Shown: positions 17,775-26,750 of the stretch, one piece after another
Layout: each line of letters starts with the position of its first letter
Numbering within the stretch: position 1 is the first letter of the stretch
DNA from: Plesiomonas shigelloides
GTDB taxonomy: Bacteria; Pseudomonadota; Gammaproteobacteria; Enterobacterales; CAMTGL01
Assembly: GCF_900087055.1 (NCBI RefSeq)
Contig: NZ_LT575468.1
Coordinates: 3,221,001 to 3,285,000 of the forward strand
Direction of reading: 5' to 3'
Length of the DNA: 64,000 bases
The notes under the pieces: generated by a model
The model's input: the letters and a program-made list of their open reading frames with translations, nothing else
Told to the model about the DNA's origin: nothing
Database searches by the model: none
Position numbers and translations under genes: made by a program

Positions 17775-19265
17775 ATGGCTTATTTTATGTTTGATATATT
17801 TACCGGTCTTGATGCCCATATCGCCATTCTGCTTGGTTTGGCGTTATTGTTTGTTTTGGCTTATGAATTTATTAATGGATTCCACGACACTGCCAACGCT
17901 GTTGCCACGGTAATCTATACCAAAGCGATGCCGGCGCAGCTGGCTGTGGTGCTGTCTGGAATTTTTAATTTCTTCGGGGTGTTATTGGGAGGATTAAGCG
18001 TAGCGTATGCCATCGTGCATCTGCTGCCTATCGACCTGCTTGTTAATATCAGCTCGACTCACGGTCTCATCATGGTGTTCTCCATGTTGTTCACCGCGAT
18101 TGTCTGGAATTTCGGTACCTGGTATCTGGGTTTGCCGGCTTCCAGCTCACATACACTGATCGGTTCTATTCTGGGCGTGGGTGTGGCAAACGCACTGATG
18201 ACCCATACCTCTATCAGTGATGGCGTTAACCTCAAAAAAGCGGTTGATGTCATGCTGTCACTGATCGTGTCTCCTGTTGTCGGCTTGCTGCTGGCGGGAA
18301 CGGTGTTCCTGCTGTTAAAGCGGTTATTCCCGACCTCGCACATGCACCTGAATCCTGAAGAGCGCCAATTGCTGGACGGGAAAAAGCATCCGCCATTCTG
18401 GGCACGTACTGTGTTGATCCTCTCCTCTTTCGGGGTGAGCTTTGCACACGGCTCGAATGATGGACAAAAAGGGATCGGCCTGCTGATGCTGGTACTGATC
18501 GGGATTGCACCGGCCAAGTTTGTGGTCGACATGAATGCCAGCCAGTATCAAATCGCGAAAACCGCCGATGCTGCGCAGCATATTGCCGCCATTTACGAGC
18601 GCAACCCAACCGTGCTGGATGCCTTTATTGCCTCACATCCAAAAGCGCAGGATAACGCTATCCCGCAAGGTAAGTTCCACTGCGATGTGGCCAATACACG
18701 TCAGTCACTGGATGGGTTAAGTTCGCTACTGAACGGCGTATCAGATTACGCACAGCTGGATACCGACCAACGCCGGATGGCGCGTCGTTTGATCCTGTGC
18801 ATTGACGATACCGCCAAGAAAGTAGCCGCGGCGCCGGGAATGTCCAAAGCCGATGCTGCAAGCCTGACGACCTTCCGCCATGACCTGAACAGCACCACCG
18901 AATACGCCCCGACTTGGGTGATCGTTGCGGTGGCGATGGCTCTGGGCTTGGGAACCTTGGTCGGCTGGCGCCGGATCGTGGTCACCGTCGGTGAGAAAAT
19001 CGGTGAGCGCGGGATGAGCTATTCACAGGGGATGGCAGCGCAAATTACCGCCGCCTCTGCAATCGGTATTGCCAGCGTCACCGGTATGCCGGTTTCCACC
19101 ACACATGTGTTGTCTTCAGCGGTTGCCGGCTCAATGCTGGCAAACAAAAACCGTCTGCAGTCTGGTACGGTTAAAAGTATCCTGATGGCATGGATTTTCA
19201 CCTTGCCAGCAACCATGTTGCTTTCCTGTACGCTGTTTTGGGTTGCTAGCTATATCCTGCTCTGA
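17775..19265 (+). CDS. pitA: Low-affinity inorganic phosphate transporter PitA
   Basis: A 496-residue inner-membrane metal-phosphate/H+ symporter. It has about ten membrane spans and the two inverted PiT signatures: EFINGFHDTANAVATVIYT near residue 30 and FAHGSNDGQKGIGLLMLVLIG near residue 220. MPVSTTHVLSS occurs in the C-terminal repeat. A hydrophilic central loop (~240-390) separates the halves, as in E. coli PitA (499 aa). An upstream in-frame ATG at 17700 would add an unconserved 25 residues, so the ATG at 17775 is preferred; an alternative is 17787. Confidence 0.95.
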   Translation: MAYFMFDIFTGLDAHIAILLGLALLFVLAYEFINGFHDTANAVATVIYTKAMPAQLAVVLSGIFNFFGVLLGGLSVAYAIVHLLPIDLLVNISSTHGLIMVFSMLFTAIVWNFGTWYLGLPASSSHTLIGSILGVGVANALMTHTSISDGVNLKKAVDVMLSLIVSPVVGLLLAGTVFLLLKRLFPTSHMHLNPEERQLLDGKKHPPFWARTVLILSSFGVSFAHGSNDGQKGIGLLMLVLIGIAPAKFVVDMNASQYQIAKTADAAQHIAAIYERNPTVLDAFIASHPKAQDNAIPQGKFHCDVANTRQSLDGLSSLLNGVSDYAQLDTDQRRMARRLILCIDDTAKKVAAAPGMSKADAASLTTFRHDLNSTTEYAPTWVIVAVAMALGLGTLVGWRRIVVTVGEKIGERGMSYSQGMAAQITAASAIGIASVTGMPVSTTHVLSSAVAGSMLANKNRLQSGTVKSILMAWIFTLPATMLLSCTLFWVASYILL

Positions 19266-19300
19266 CAGCCCCATTCCTACCGTTATCAGTTCAACCACGA

Positions 19301-19320
19301 TACCCGCCTTCGGGCGGGTA
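19301..19320. terminator. Stem-loop between pitA and uspB
   Basis: TACCCGCC-TTCG-GGCGGGTA, a perfect 8-bp stem with a stable TTCG loop, immediately next to the uspB stop and 35 bp after pitA. It has no T tract on either side, so termination strength is uncertain. Confidence 0.6.
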
Positions 19321-19665
19321 TCAGTGGGTCACTCCCGGCATCACCCATCCCAGAACTAACACCACCAGCGTTAACAGTAACAACGCACTGCTCAGCACAA
19401 ATTGCTGACGTACCTGCACACACTTGGCGATAAAGCGCGGATCATGATGCGAGACATAACGCTGTTCACGCAGGTAGTGAAACAGCCGGATCTGCTTTGA
19501 GATCACGCCGGTCGGTCGGAAAAAACCGCGGCCATCCACCAGCAAATACAGGTAGGGATCACTGTCGCGCATGATAAACAACAGCACCCGCAAACTGGAC
19601 AGATAGCGCGCAATATTCAGCGCGCTCATCAGCAGCAACACCCAAAAGACGATATTCAAATCCAT
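19321..19665 (-). CDS. uspB: Universal stress protein B
   Basis: This 114-residue small membrane protein (E. coli 111) has two spans (~6-28 and ~90-110). Between them lies the family core ARYLSSLRVLLFIMRDSDPYLY, VDGRGFFRPTG and FIAKCVQVRQQF. In E. coli it is sigma-S induced and linked to ethanol tolerance. Here it is convergent with pitA, whereas uspA has been separated from it by three genes. Confidence 0.93.
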   Translation of the reverse strand: MDLNIVFWVLLLMSALNIARYLSSLRVLLFIMRDSDPYLYLLVDGRGFFRPTGVISKQIRLFHYLREQRYVSHHDPRFIAKCVQVRQQFVLSSALLLLTLVVLVLGWVMPGVTH

Positions 19666-19721
19666 TCCTGCTCTCCTAAGTATCCTTACTCAGGGTAGTT
19701 CAGTTGTACGCCAACAGCGAT

Positions 19722-20249
19722 TTACTGATTGCTGGCAGCCAACGATGCCTGCTCGCCCTGAGCGGCCAGTGCACGCAAGTCTTTATCGATAAAGAACAGC
19801 GCTTTACCATCTTCGCCCACCAGCTCGATTTTATCCAGAATGCTTTTGAACAGCTTCTCTTCTTCATGCTGCTCTGCCACATACCACTGCAGGAAGCTGA
19901 AGGTAGAGTAATCTTGAGTGCTGAAGGCCACATGCACCAACTCGTTAATCTTGCGCGTGATCAGCTGCTCGTGGCTGTAGGTTTTATGAAACACATCGGC
20001 CAATGACTGATAATCACTGTCCGGTGCCTCAATGGCACCAATCAGCGGCAACGCACCGGTTTCGCTGACATAGGTGAACAAACGCTGCATATGCTGCATC
20101 TCTTCTTGCGCATGCTGGCGTAAGAACAGCGCCGCGCCATCAAAGCCGTGATGATCACACCAAGCGCTCATCTGCAAATACAAGTTGGATGAGAAAAATT
20201 CCAGATTCAACTGCTCATTGAGCTTATCGGTCATGGCTTGCGACAACAT
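19722..20249 (-). CDS. ftnA: Bacterial non-haem ferritin
   Basis: This 175-residue subunit of the 24-mer iron store resembles E. coli FtnA. Ferroxidase ligands appear in [11 protein letters not shown] (Glu17), [10 protein letters not shown] (Glu/His near 50-53), and [13 protein letters not shown] (Glu/Gln near 127-130). The tail ([15 protein letters not shown]) is extended and polar. The ribosome site AAGGAG precedes ATG at 20249. It lies upstream of uspB and downstream of potD in the same direction. Iron control by Fur/RyhB is plausible but no Fur box was seen nearby. Confidence 0.95.
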   Translation of the reverse strand: MLSQAMTDKLNEQLNLEFFSSNLYLQMSAWCDHHGFDGAALFLRQHAQEEMQHMQRLFTYVSETGALPLIGAIEAPDSDYQSLADVFHKTYSHEQLITRKINELVHVAFSTQDYSTFSFLQWYVAEQHEEEKLFKSILDKIELVGEDGKALFFIDKDLRALAAQGEQASLAASNQ

Positions 20250-20316
20250 AGCGACTCCTTGTTATGTATTCGGTGACGGTGCAGAGTTTCACCCTCTGCT
20301 GACACAATAGCGCGTC

Positions 20317-20340
20317 GGGCCGGGAATTCAATCCCGGCCC
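20317..20340 (-). terminator. Stem-loop after potD
   Basis: GGGCCGGGA-N6-TCCCGGCCC, a 9-bp GC-rich stem 10 bp downstream of the potD stop. The T tract is absent, so it may act as an mRNA 3' hairpin or a partial terminator before ftnA. Confidence 0.55.
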
Positions 20341-20350
20341 CCGTAACGGA

Positions 20351-21391
20351 TTATTTCCCCGTCCGCAGTTTATTCCAGTACTCTTCGTAGATCTGAACCG
20401 CATCGCCCACATCCGCTTGGAATTGGCCACGTTGTTTGGCGTCTTCTGGCGGGAACAGGGTTGGGTTATTGACCATCTCCACCGGCAGCAGTTTAAGCGC
20501 AGCTTGATTCGGTACCGAATAACCGAGCTCTTTGATGATGGCGGCAGCACTTTCTGGGCGCAGCAAGAAATCGATGAAGCGATGCGCGGCGGCTTTGTTC
20601 TTGGCCGCTTTCGGAATGGCGAAGCTATCCATCCAGAAAATCGCCCCTTCTTTCGGATAGACGAACGTTAAATCTGGGTTTTCTAAGCTGGCGCGCCACG
20701 CCGGACCATTCCAGATCATGCCCACCGAAACCTCATCTTGCAGATACGGCACGTCTGGCGCATCGGAGTTAAACACCCGCACGTTCGGCATCAACGGCTG
20801 CAGCTTTTCATAGGCCTGCCGGATGTCATCGGGATTCGTGGTATTGGGCGATTTGCCGTTGACCAGCAGCGCCATGTGGAACACTTCGCGCGAGTCATTG
20901 GTCAGCAACAGGCGATCTTTAAACGCCGGATTCCACAGGTCAGCCCATGAGGTCACCGTGGCCGGATCAATCTCGGATTTGTTGACCGCAATCCCAGTCA
21001 CACCCCATACATAAGGGACGGAGTAGGTATTTTGCGGATCGAACTCGCGATGCAGTAATGCGGGGTCAAGATTAGCGAAGTTTTTCAGCTGGCTCTGATC
21101 GATTTCCTGCAACAATCCTTCGCGGGCCATCTTGCTGATATAGTACGTGGAAGGAACCACTAAATCGTAGCCGGCACCCTGAGTGAGTTTCAGTTTCGAG
21201 TACATCTCCTCGTTACTTTCAAACGTGGAGTAGATGACTTCAATACCGGTTTCCTTGGAGAACTGCTCCAGCAACGCGGCCGGAATATAATCAGTCCAGT
21301 TATACACATACAGTTGTTCTTGCGCGGCGCCTGCGCTGCTCATGACGGCAGTCGCGCTCAGAACCAGGCTTTGCACCCACAGCTTACTCAT
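20351..21391 (-). CDS. potD: Spermidine/putrescine-binding periplasmic protein (PotD-like), orphan
   Basis: A 346-residue ABC-type solute receptor with signal peptide (~1-23, SSAGAAQ). Polyamine-contact segments typical of PotD are present: [11 protein letters not shown] (~28-38), [48 protein letters not shown] and [12 protein letters not shown]. The Trp, Tyr and Asp positions that bind spermidine in E. coli PotD are largely kept. No potA, potB or potC lies nearby, so it either serves a remote transporter or acts as a sensor subunit such as NspS. Confidence 0.9.
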   Translation of the reverse strand: MSKLWVQSLVLSATAVMSSAGAAQEQLYVYNWTDYIPAALLEQFSKETGIEVIYSTFESNEEMYSKLKLTQGAGYDLVVPSTYYISKMAREGLLQEIDQSQLKNFANLDPALLHREFDPQNTYSVPYVWGVTGIAVNKSEIDPATVTSWADLWNPAFKDRLLLTNDSREVFHMALLVNGKSPNTTNPDDIRQAYEKLQPLMPNVRVFNSDAPDVPYLQDEVSVGMIWNGPAWRASLENPDLTFVYPKEGAIFWMDSFAIPKAAKNKAAAHRFIDFLLRPESAAAIIKELGYSVPNQAALKLLPVEMVNNPTLFPPEDAKQRGQFQADVGDAVQIYEEYWNKLRTGK

Positions 21392-21611
21392 CGTCGTTGT
21401 TTCCTCCCATGATGTCCCGCGGACATCGAATTCGGGTGATTATTCCGCAACGCGCACACCGTTAGCCTGCGCCTTGCCCTGTGACTGGCCATGTCCAAAC
21501 GCGCTGGCTATGGCCGCCGGTCACCCGGCGATTGTAACTAAACTCACTGCTGATACGATCTTTTCTGGCCTTGTTGCATACGCCGATCCCGCAGAGCGAG
21601 ATCGCACGCAC

Positions 21612-21635
21612 AAAAAAAGCCCCGACCAGCGGGGC
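21612..21635 (-). terminator. Terminator of the SDR gene
   Basis: Minus strand GCCCC-GCTGGTC-GGGGC followed by seven T, 91 bp after the stop of the SDR gene. Confidence 0.85.
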
Positions 21636-21725
21636 AATAGATACACAGAACTGACTTTCTTGTGCTTATGGCTTATTCAGGTGCATGGCCTCTGACGTGG
21701 CCATAGCGCGAGTGGGTTTCTGATG

Positions 21726-22457
21726 TTATATCGTCAGCCCACCATCGACACGCAATACCTGTCCGGTAATGAAGGCCGCCTGCTCACTGACTAAGAACCG
21801 CACCGCGTTGGCGATATCCTCCGGCGTACCCATCCGCCCCAAGGGGGTTTTGCTGACCATGTGATCGATGACTTTATCCGGCACCACCGCGGTCATCGGG
21901 GTGCGGATAAATCCTGGCGCAATCGCGTTAACGCGCACCACCGCGCCTTTACGGGTAAATTCTTTGGCCCAGGTTTTGGTCAGCGCGATCACCCCGCCTT
22001 TACTGGCGGCATAGTTACTCTGGCCGATGTTGCCATCCAGCCCTACCACCGACGAGAGGCTGACAATCGCGCCACTGCCTTGCGCCATCATCACCGGTGC
22101 GATGGCTTGGGTGAGGTTAAATACCCCTTTGAGGTTGATATCCAGCACCAGATCCCACTCCGCTTCGCTCATGTTCTGGATTAAGTTATCGCGGGTAACA
22201 CCGGCGTTATTGACCAGCACATCGATGCGGCCAAACTCCTCCACCACCGCCGCCACGAATGCTGGCATGCTATTACGGTCACTGACGTTCAGTAATTGGC
22301 CGCGCACGTTAGCGCGTCCGTTGACGGTCTCTTCTAAGGCGGCCGCATCCAGATCGCAGGCAATCACCATCGCCGCCCCAGCATCAGCCAGCGTATTGAC
22401 TATCTGGCGTCCAATCCCACGACCGCCACCGGTCACGACACAGATTTTATTTTGCAT
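21726..22457 (-). CDS. SDR-family 3-oxoacyl-ACP reductase-like (FabG family)
   Basis: A 243-residue classical short-chain dehydrogenase. The NADPH motif is VVTGGGRGIGRQI (~6-18), followed by NNAGVTRDNL, the catalytic Ser in SLSSVVGLDG, YAASKGG (Tyr/Lys) and a C-terminal VLRVDGGLTI. This is FabG-like; the NNAGVTRDNLI and NIGQSNYAASK stretches fit acyl-ACP or acetoacetyl-CoA reductases. Start ATG at 22457 after GGGAG. An upstream in-frame start would add 32 unconserved residues. It stands alone between potD and uspA, so it is probably a FabG paralogue with a specialised role. Confidence 0.85.
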   Translation of the reverse strand: MQNKICVVTGGGRGIGRQIVNTLADAGAAMVIACDLDAAALEETVNGRANVRGQLLNVSDRNSMPAFVAAVVEEFGRIDVLVNNAGVTRDNLIQNMSEAEWDLVLDINLKGVFNLTQAIAPVMMAQGSGAIVSLSSVVGLDGNIGQSNYAASKGGVIALTKTWAKEFTRKGAVVRVNAIAPGFIRTPMTAVVPDKVIDHMVSKTPLGRMGTPEDIANAVRFLVSEQAAFITGQVLRVDGGLTI

Positions 22458-22923
22458 ACCACTACTCCCGCTCAGTTTTACCGTCGTAAGACTTTGGGCT
22501 TTGCCCTTGCTGTCACCGTGGCACGGGTCACCATGTCCGGTCAGATACTGCAATCAATGGCACCAGAAATTCATCGCGGCAAATTTTTAGCTGTCAGTTA
22601 CAGTGAAGTTTTATGGCAAGGAAAAGGGCACAGGCAGCCCGACAAACCAACGGCAATACTCACCACCTCGCAGTTACGCTAACGCCGCGCATTTTTTCAA
22701 CCGAAAATTTTTTTTGTGACAAGGAAAAGTGCCCCGATTTTTACTGGTTAATGACCGTCAACGCATTAGAACGCGCTGAAGCTAAAATGGCGGCTTTTAT
22801 AGCCTTTTGTGAGGGCATTTTGTGAGGCTGGCAATGGCGGTACGGGCTGTGATCCACTGAACATTTCGCCATCTATACTAATGTTAGTATCCGAGTATGG
22901 AAGAATGGAAAAGGAGCAACATC
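22458..22923. promoter_or_regulatory. Divergent SDR/uspA intergenic region with palindrome
   Basis: The 466 bp contain no credible ORF. A 16-bp palindrome ATACTAA-TG-TTAGTAT (22875-22890) overlaps a -10-like TATACT, 34 bp before uspA, and may be an operator. The rest shows T-rich runs near 22700. Confidence 0.45.
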
Positions 22924-23355
22924 ATGGCATATCAACATCTTCTGGTCGCTGTCGACCTGTCGCCGGAAAGTCACTATCTGCTGAAAAAAGCCATCGGCGT
23001 CGCCAAGCGTAACGATGCCAAAGTTTCGCTGATCCATGTTGATGTCAATTACTCAGACCTGTATACCGGCCTGATTGATGTCAACCTTGGGGATATGCAG
23101 CAGAAGATTTCCGAAGAAACCCATTCTGCCCTGCGTGAACTGGCGCTGAATGCCGGCTATCCGATCACCGAAACCTTAAGTGGCAGCGGCGATCTGGGAC
23201 AGGTTCTGATGGATGCGATCAAGCAATATGACGTGGATCTGCTGGTGTGTGGCCACCATCAGGATTTCTGGAGCAAGCTGATGTCATCTGCACGCCAGCT
23301 GATTAACAATATCCCGATTGATATGCTGATTGTGCCGCTGCGCGACGAAGACTAA
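22924..23355 (+). CDS. uspA: Universal stress protein A
   Basis: This 143-residue cytoplasmic stress protein (E. coli 144) has the strong UspA fold signals: N-terminal [19 protein letters not shown] and [19 protein letters not shown]. These are followed by [24 protein letters not shown], which replaces the ATP-binding G-x2-G-x9-G of ATP-binding Usps, as in the non-ATP UspA type. AAGGAGC precedes the ATG. Its own terminator is at 23410. Confidence 0.97.
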   Translation: MAYQHLLVAVDLSPESHYLLKKAIGVAKRNDAKVSLIHVDVNYSDLYTGLIDVNLGDMQQKISEETHSALRELALNAGYPITETLSGSGDLGQVLMDAIKQYDVDLLVCGHHQDFWSKLMSSARQLINNIPIDMLIVPLRDED

Positions 23356-23409
23356 GCTCAGCAGAGCCCGATAGCGCGCATCGCCAACGCGCGTTTTGAG
23401 CATTCATAC

Positions 23410-23434
23410 AACTCCCGCCCACGGCGGGAGTTTT
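23410..23434 (+). terminator. Terminator of uspA
   Basis: AACTCCCGCC-CAC-GGCGGGAGTT followed by TT, 54 bp after uspA. It may also stop leftward transcription from the small Cys-rich gene. Confidence 0.85.
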
Positions 23435-23443
23435 CATTATTCA

Positions 23444-23605
23444 TCACTCGTCGCGTTTACGCGGCTTACACAGATAACGCTTTTTGCGCGCACTGCGGCC
23501 ACAACGCTCACAGGTAAATTTCGGCTTACGGGTGATCTCGCACAGCAAGGCGAAGTGCTCGCTGTATTCATCCCGCCCCCATTTGCATAACCGGCGAATT
23601 TCCAC
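23444..23605 (-). CDS. Small Cys-rich zinc-ribbon-like protein
   Basis: A 53-residue basic protein of unknown function. The GTG start at 23605 is chosen because GGAGG lies 8 nt upstream; the same frame is open to 23671 but lacks a ribosome site. It begins with a helical region (EIRRLCKWGRDEYSEHF) and continues with TCERCGRSARKKRYLCKP, so Cys32, Cys35 and Cys46 (plus Cys7 or Cys22) could hold one zinc ion. It is leftward, 89 bp beyond the end of rsmJ. The pattern looks conserved rather than random, but I cannot name a family. Confidence 0.6.
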   Translation of the reverse strand: MEIRRLCKWGRDEYSEHFALLCEITRKPKFTCERCGRSARKKRYLCKPRKRDE

Positions 23606-23694
23606 CTTGATGACCTCCGGTGACTCTCTAGACCAAACCACCGTGGCTGGCCGTTTTCTACACGCTGGCACACCGGCGCGATAGCGTCAATCGG

Positions 23695-24453
23695 TTAACT
23701 GGCAGCAGGCGTAACATAAAGATCGAAACGGTGATTTTTGGTGCTGATGGCCGCGCTCGCCGGTTGATTGGCTAACGGCTCGGCGTAATCCGGCCGCTTA
23801 ACCACCACCCGTTTACGTGCCACGGCGCGCGCTGGGGTCAGCAAATCATCGGCATCCAGATCCGCGCCCACCAACGACTGAAATACCCGCATCTCTTTTT
23901 TCACCAAGGCCGATTTGGTTTTGTGCGGATACATAGGATCGAGATAGACCACATCTGGCGCTGGCGACAAAGTGGCCAACACCTCGATGCCCGAGGCGTG
24001 CAGCAGTTGCATGCGCTCGCGCATCCAGCCGCCGATTTCCGGATCGGCATACGCCCGCTGCAAACCATCATCCAACAAGGCGGCGACTACCGGATGACGC
24101 TCTAACAAACGCACCCGACAGCCGATACTGGCCAGCACAAAGGCATCGCGGCCCAGGCCGGCGGTCGCATCCACCACATCCGGCAGATAGCCTTTTTTTA
24201 CGCCGACCGCTTTCGCCACCGCTTCACCGCGGCCACCACCAAAGCGGCGACGGTGCGCCATAGTACCACCGACAAAATCCACGCAAATCGCGCCCAGCTT
24301 TGGCTCATCGCGTTTACGCAGCTCCAGACGCTCAGCGGTCAATACCAGCGCAAACTGCGCCTCTTCATCATGCTGCAGCTGCCAGCGCTCAGCTAAGACG
24401 GCCAGCTCAGGCGCACGCGCCGCAACGTCAGTGGACAGGTGGATCGAATACAA
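23695..24453 (-). CDS. rsmJ: 16S rRNA (guanine1516-N2)-methyltransferase RsmJ
   Basis: This 252-residue SAM-dependent enzyme modifies G1516 of 16S rRNA. Shared core: [59 protein letters not shown] (SAM motif), [22 protein letters not shown] (catalytic region) and [14 protein letters not shown]. The start appears to be TTG at 24453 after GGGAG. It is downstream of prlC in the same direction, as in E. coli. Confidence 0.95.
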   Translation of the reverse strand: MYSIHLSTDVAARAPELAVLAERWQLQHDEEAQFALVLTAERLELRKRDEPKLGAICVDFVGGTMAHRRRFGGGRGEAVAKAVGVKKGYLPDVVDATAGLGRDAFVLASIGCRVRLLERHPVVAALLDDGLQRAYADPEIGGWMRERMQLLHASGIEVLATLSPAPDVVYLDPMYPHKTKSALVKKEMRVFQSLVGADLDADDLLTPARAVARKRVVVKRPDYAEPLANQPASAAISTKNHRFDLYVTPAAS

Positions 24454-24582
24454 AGCTCAACTCCCGCAGGTTGGCAGCGCCGCATACTTAGCGCCGGCAA
24501 GAAAAAAGGGTGCAATTATGCACCCTTATGATACTACATCTCACGCGCGGTATTTCACGCTACACGCGAGTTAACGCAGCAG

Positions 24583-26646
24583 TTAGCCGGCAATGCCTTT
24601 ATGACGCAGTAAGGCATCCAGCTGTGGCGCGCGACCACGGAAACGCTTAAACAGCGCCATTGGCTCTTCCGAGCCGCCACGCTCTAAAATGCAGTGCAGG
24701 AAATCTTGTCCGGTCTGCGGGTTGAAAATGCCCTCTTCCTCAAAGCGGGCAAACGCATCGGCAGACAGCACTTCCGCCCACAGGTAGCTGTAGTAACCCG
24801 CGGCATAGCCACCGGCGAAGATGTGGCTAAAGCTATGCGGCATCCGCTGCCAGCTTGGCGCTTGCAGTACCGCCACTTTGGCTTTCACATCGTGCAGCAT
24901 CTCCAACACCTTGGCACCCTCGGCCGGAGAGTATTCGTGGTGCAGACGGAAATCGAACAGCCCGAATTCCAGCTGACGCAGAACAAACATTGCCTCCTGA
25001 TAGTTTTTCGCCGCCAGCAGTTGGGACAGCATTTCCTGTGGCAGCGGCTCGCCGCTTTCATAGTGACCGGAGATGAACGCCAGCGCTTCGGCTTCCCAGC
25101 ACCAGTTTTCCATAAACTGGCTTGGCAGCTCGACTGCATCCCACGGCACGCCATTGATACCGGACACCGCGCCCGTATCCACTTCAGTCAGCATATGGTG
25201 AATGCCGTGGCCAAATTCGTGGAACAAGGTGGTGACTTCGTCATGGGTAAACAGCGCCGGCTTATCGCCAACCGGTTTATTGAAGTTACAGGTCAGGTAG
25301 GCAACCGGTTTTTGCAAACTGCCATCGAGGCGACGATTACGGCCGATGCAATCATCCATCCACGCCCCGCCGCGCTTGTGTTCACGGGCGTACAAGTCTA
25401 GATAGAAGCTGCCGCGCAGCTCGCCTTGGCCGTCAATCAGCTCAAAGAATCGGACACTCGGATCCCACACATCCACACTGCCGGCTGGCAGCTCGCGCGC
25501 TTCGATACCAAACACCCGACGCAGCACTTCGAACAAGCCGCTGATCACGCGATCTTCTGGGAAGTACGGACGCAGCGCCTCATCGCTGATGGCAAACAGG
25601 TGCTGTTTTTGTTTTTCGCTGTAATAGGCGATATCCCACACTTCCAGCGTATCGACGCCGCACTGTTCACGGGCAAACGCGCGCAGCTCCGCCAGCTCTT
25701 TTTCCCCTTGTGGGCGAGCGCGGTTGGCCAGATTGTTCAAAAACTCCAGCACTTGCTGTGGGTTTTCTGCCATTTTGGTGGCCAGCGATTTATCGGCATA
25801 GGTAGCAAAGCCCAGCAATTGGGCCAGCTCATAGCGCAGCGCCAGAATTTCAGCGATCAGTGGCGAGTTATCCCACTGGCCGGCATTCGGGCCTTGATCG
25901 GAAGCGCGGGTGGCATAGGCCTGATACAGCTCTTGGCGCAGCACTTGGTTATCACAATAGGTCAGCACCGGCAGATAGCTCGGGATATCCAGCGTCAGCA
26001 GGTAGCCCTCTTGGCCTTTGGCCTGCGCGGCAGCAGCGGCCGCTTGCAGCGCGCTCTCTGGCATCCCTTGCAGTTCGTTAACGTCAGTGACCAGCTTGCT
26101 CCAGCCCATAGTGGCATCCAGCACATTGTTGCTAAACTGGTTAGACAGCTCTGACAGGCGAGTCATGATCTCGCCGTAGCGTTGCTGCTGCTCGGCAGGC
26201 AAGCCGATGCCGGACAGCTCAAAATCACGCAAACTGTTTTCCACCGCTTTGCGCTGGGCGGAAGTCAGACGGCTGAACTCTTCGCTGTCATGCAGCGCCT
26301 TGTAGGCTTGATACAAACCGGCATGTTGGCCCATCCAAGTACCGTATTCGGATAACAGCGGCAAACACTGCTGATAAGCTTCACGCAATTCGGGGGAATT
26401 TTTCACCGCATTTAAGTGACCGACCGGTGACCACAAGCGGCTCAGGCGGTCATTCACCTCTGCCAATGGCTCACACAGGTTCGCCCACGTGTACGGGGTA
26501 TCCTGCGCCAATACGCGCTCAACCTCGGCGCGGCAGTCGGCAATGGCCTGCTCCACCGCCGGCAGCACGTGCTGCGGCTCGATTTGTGAGAACGGTGGTA
26601 ATCCGGTGAAGCTTAGCAGTGGGTTGGAAGACTGCAGGTTGCTCAT
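24583..26646 (-). CDS. prlC: Oligopeptidase A (M3 metallopeptidase)
   Basis: A 687-residue cytosolic zinc endopeptidase that degrades short peptides and cleaved signal peptides; E. coli has 680. The zinc motif TTLFHEFGHGIHHMLTE (HExxH plus downstream Glu) lies near residue 470. The M3 features LYAREHKRGGAWMDD, FAGGYAAGYYSYLWAEVLSADAF and LERGGSEEPM are present. A sigma32-like promoter is upstream; E. coli prlC is also heat-shock controlled. rsmJ follows 129 bp downstream. Confidence 0.97.
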   Translation of the reverse strand: MSNLQSSNPLLSFTGLPPFSQIEPQHVLPAVEQAIADCRAEVERVLAQDTPYTWANLCEPLAEVNDRLSRLWSPVGHLNAVKNSPELREAYQQCLPLLSEYGTWMGQHAGLYQAYKALHDSEEFSRLTSAQRKAVENSLRDFELSGIGLPAEQQQRYGEIMTRLSELSNQFSNNVLDATMGWSKLVTDVNELQGMPESALQAAAAAAQAKGQEGYLLTLDIPSYLPVLTYCDNQVLRQELYQAYATRASDQGPNAGQWDNSPLIAEILALRYELAQLLGFATYADKSLATKMAENPQQVLEFLNNLANRARPQGEKELAELRAFAREQCGVDTLEVWDIAYYSEKQKQHLFAISDEALRPYFPEDRVISGLFEVLRRVFGIEARELPAGSVDVWDPSVRFFELIDGQGELRGSFYLDLYAREHKRGGAWMDDCIGRNRRLDGSLQKPVAYLTCNFNKPVGDKPALFTHDEVTTLFHEFGHGIHHMLTEVDTGAVSGINGVPWDAVELPSQFMENWCWEAEALAFISGHYESGEPLPQEMLSQLLAAKNYQEAMFVLRQLEFGLFDFRLHHEYSPAEGAKVLEMLHDVKAKVAVLQAPSWQRMPHSFSHIFAGGYAAGYYSYLWAEVLSADAFARFEEEGIFNPQTGQDFLHCILERGGSEEPMALFKRFRGRAPQLDALLRHKGIAG

Positions 26647-26680
26647 GGTCAGTTATCCTTAAAATGTATTATCTCTATTA

Positions 26681-26709
26681 AGATGGCGATCCTGCAGGCG
26701 AAATTCAAT
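26681..26709 (-). promoter_or_regulatory. Candidate heat-shock (sigma32) promoter of prlC
   Basis: Minus strand ATTGAAT (26703-26709), 14 bp, then CGCCATCT (26681-26688), close to the RpoH consensus CTTGAAA-N13-15-CCCCATNT. It ends 34 bp before the prlC start. Confidence 0.5.
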
Positions 26710-26750
26710 GCTCACTCAGGCATAATATGCGACCTAAGAGAGAGGTCACC

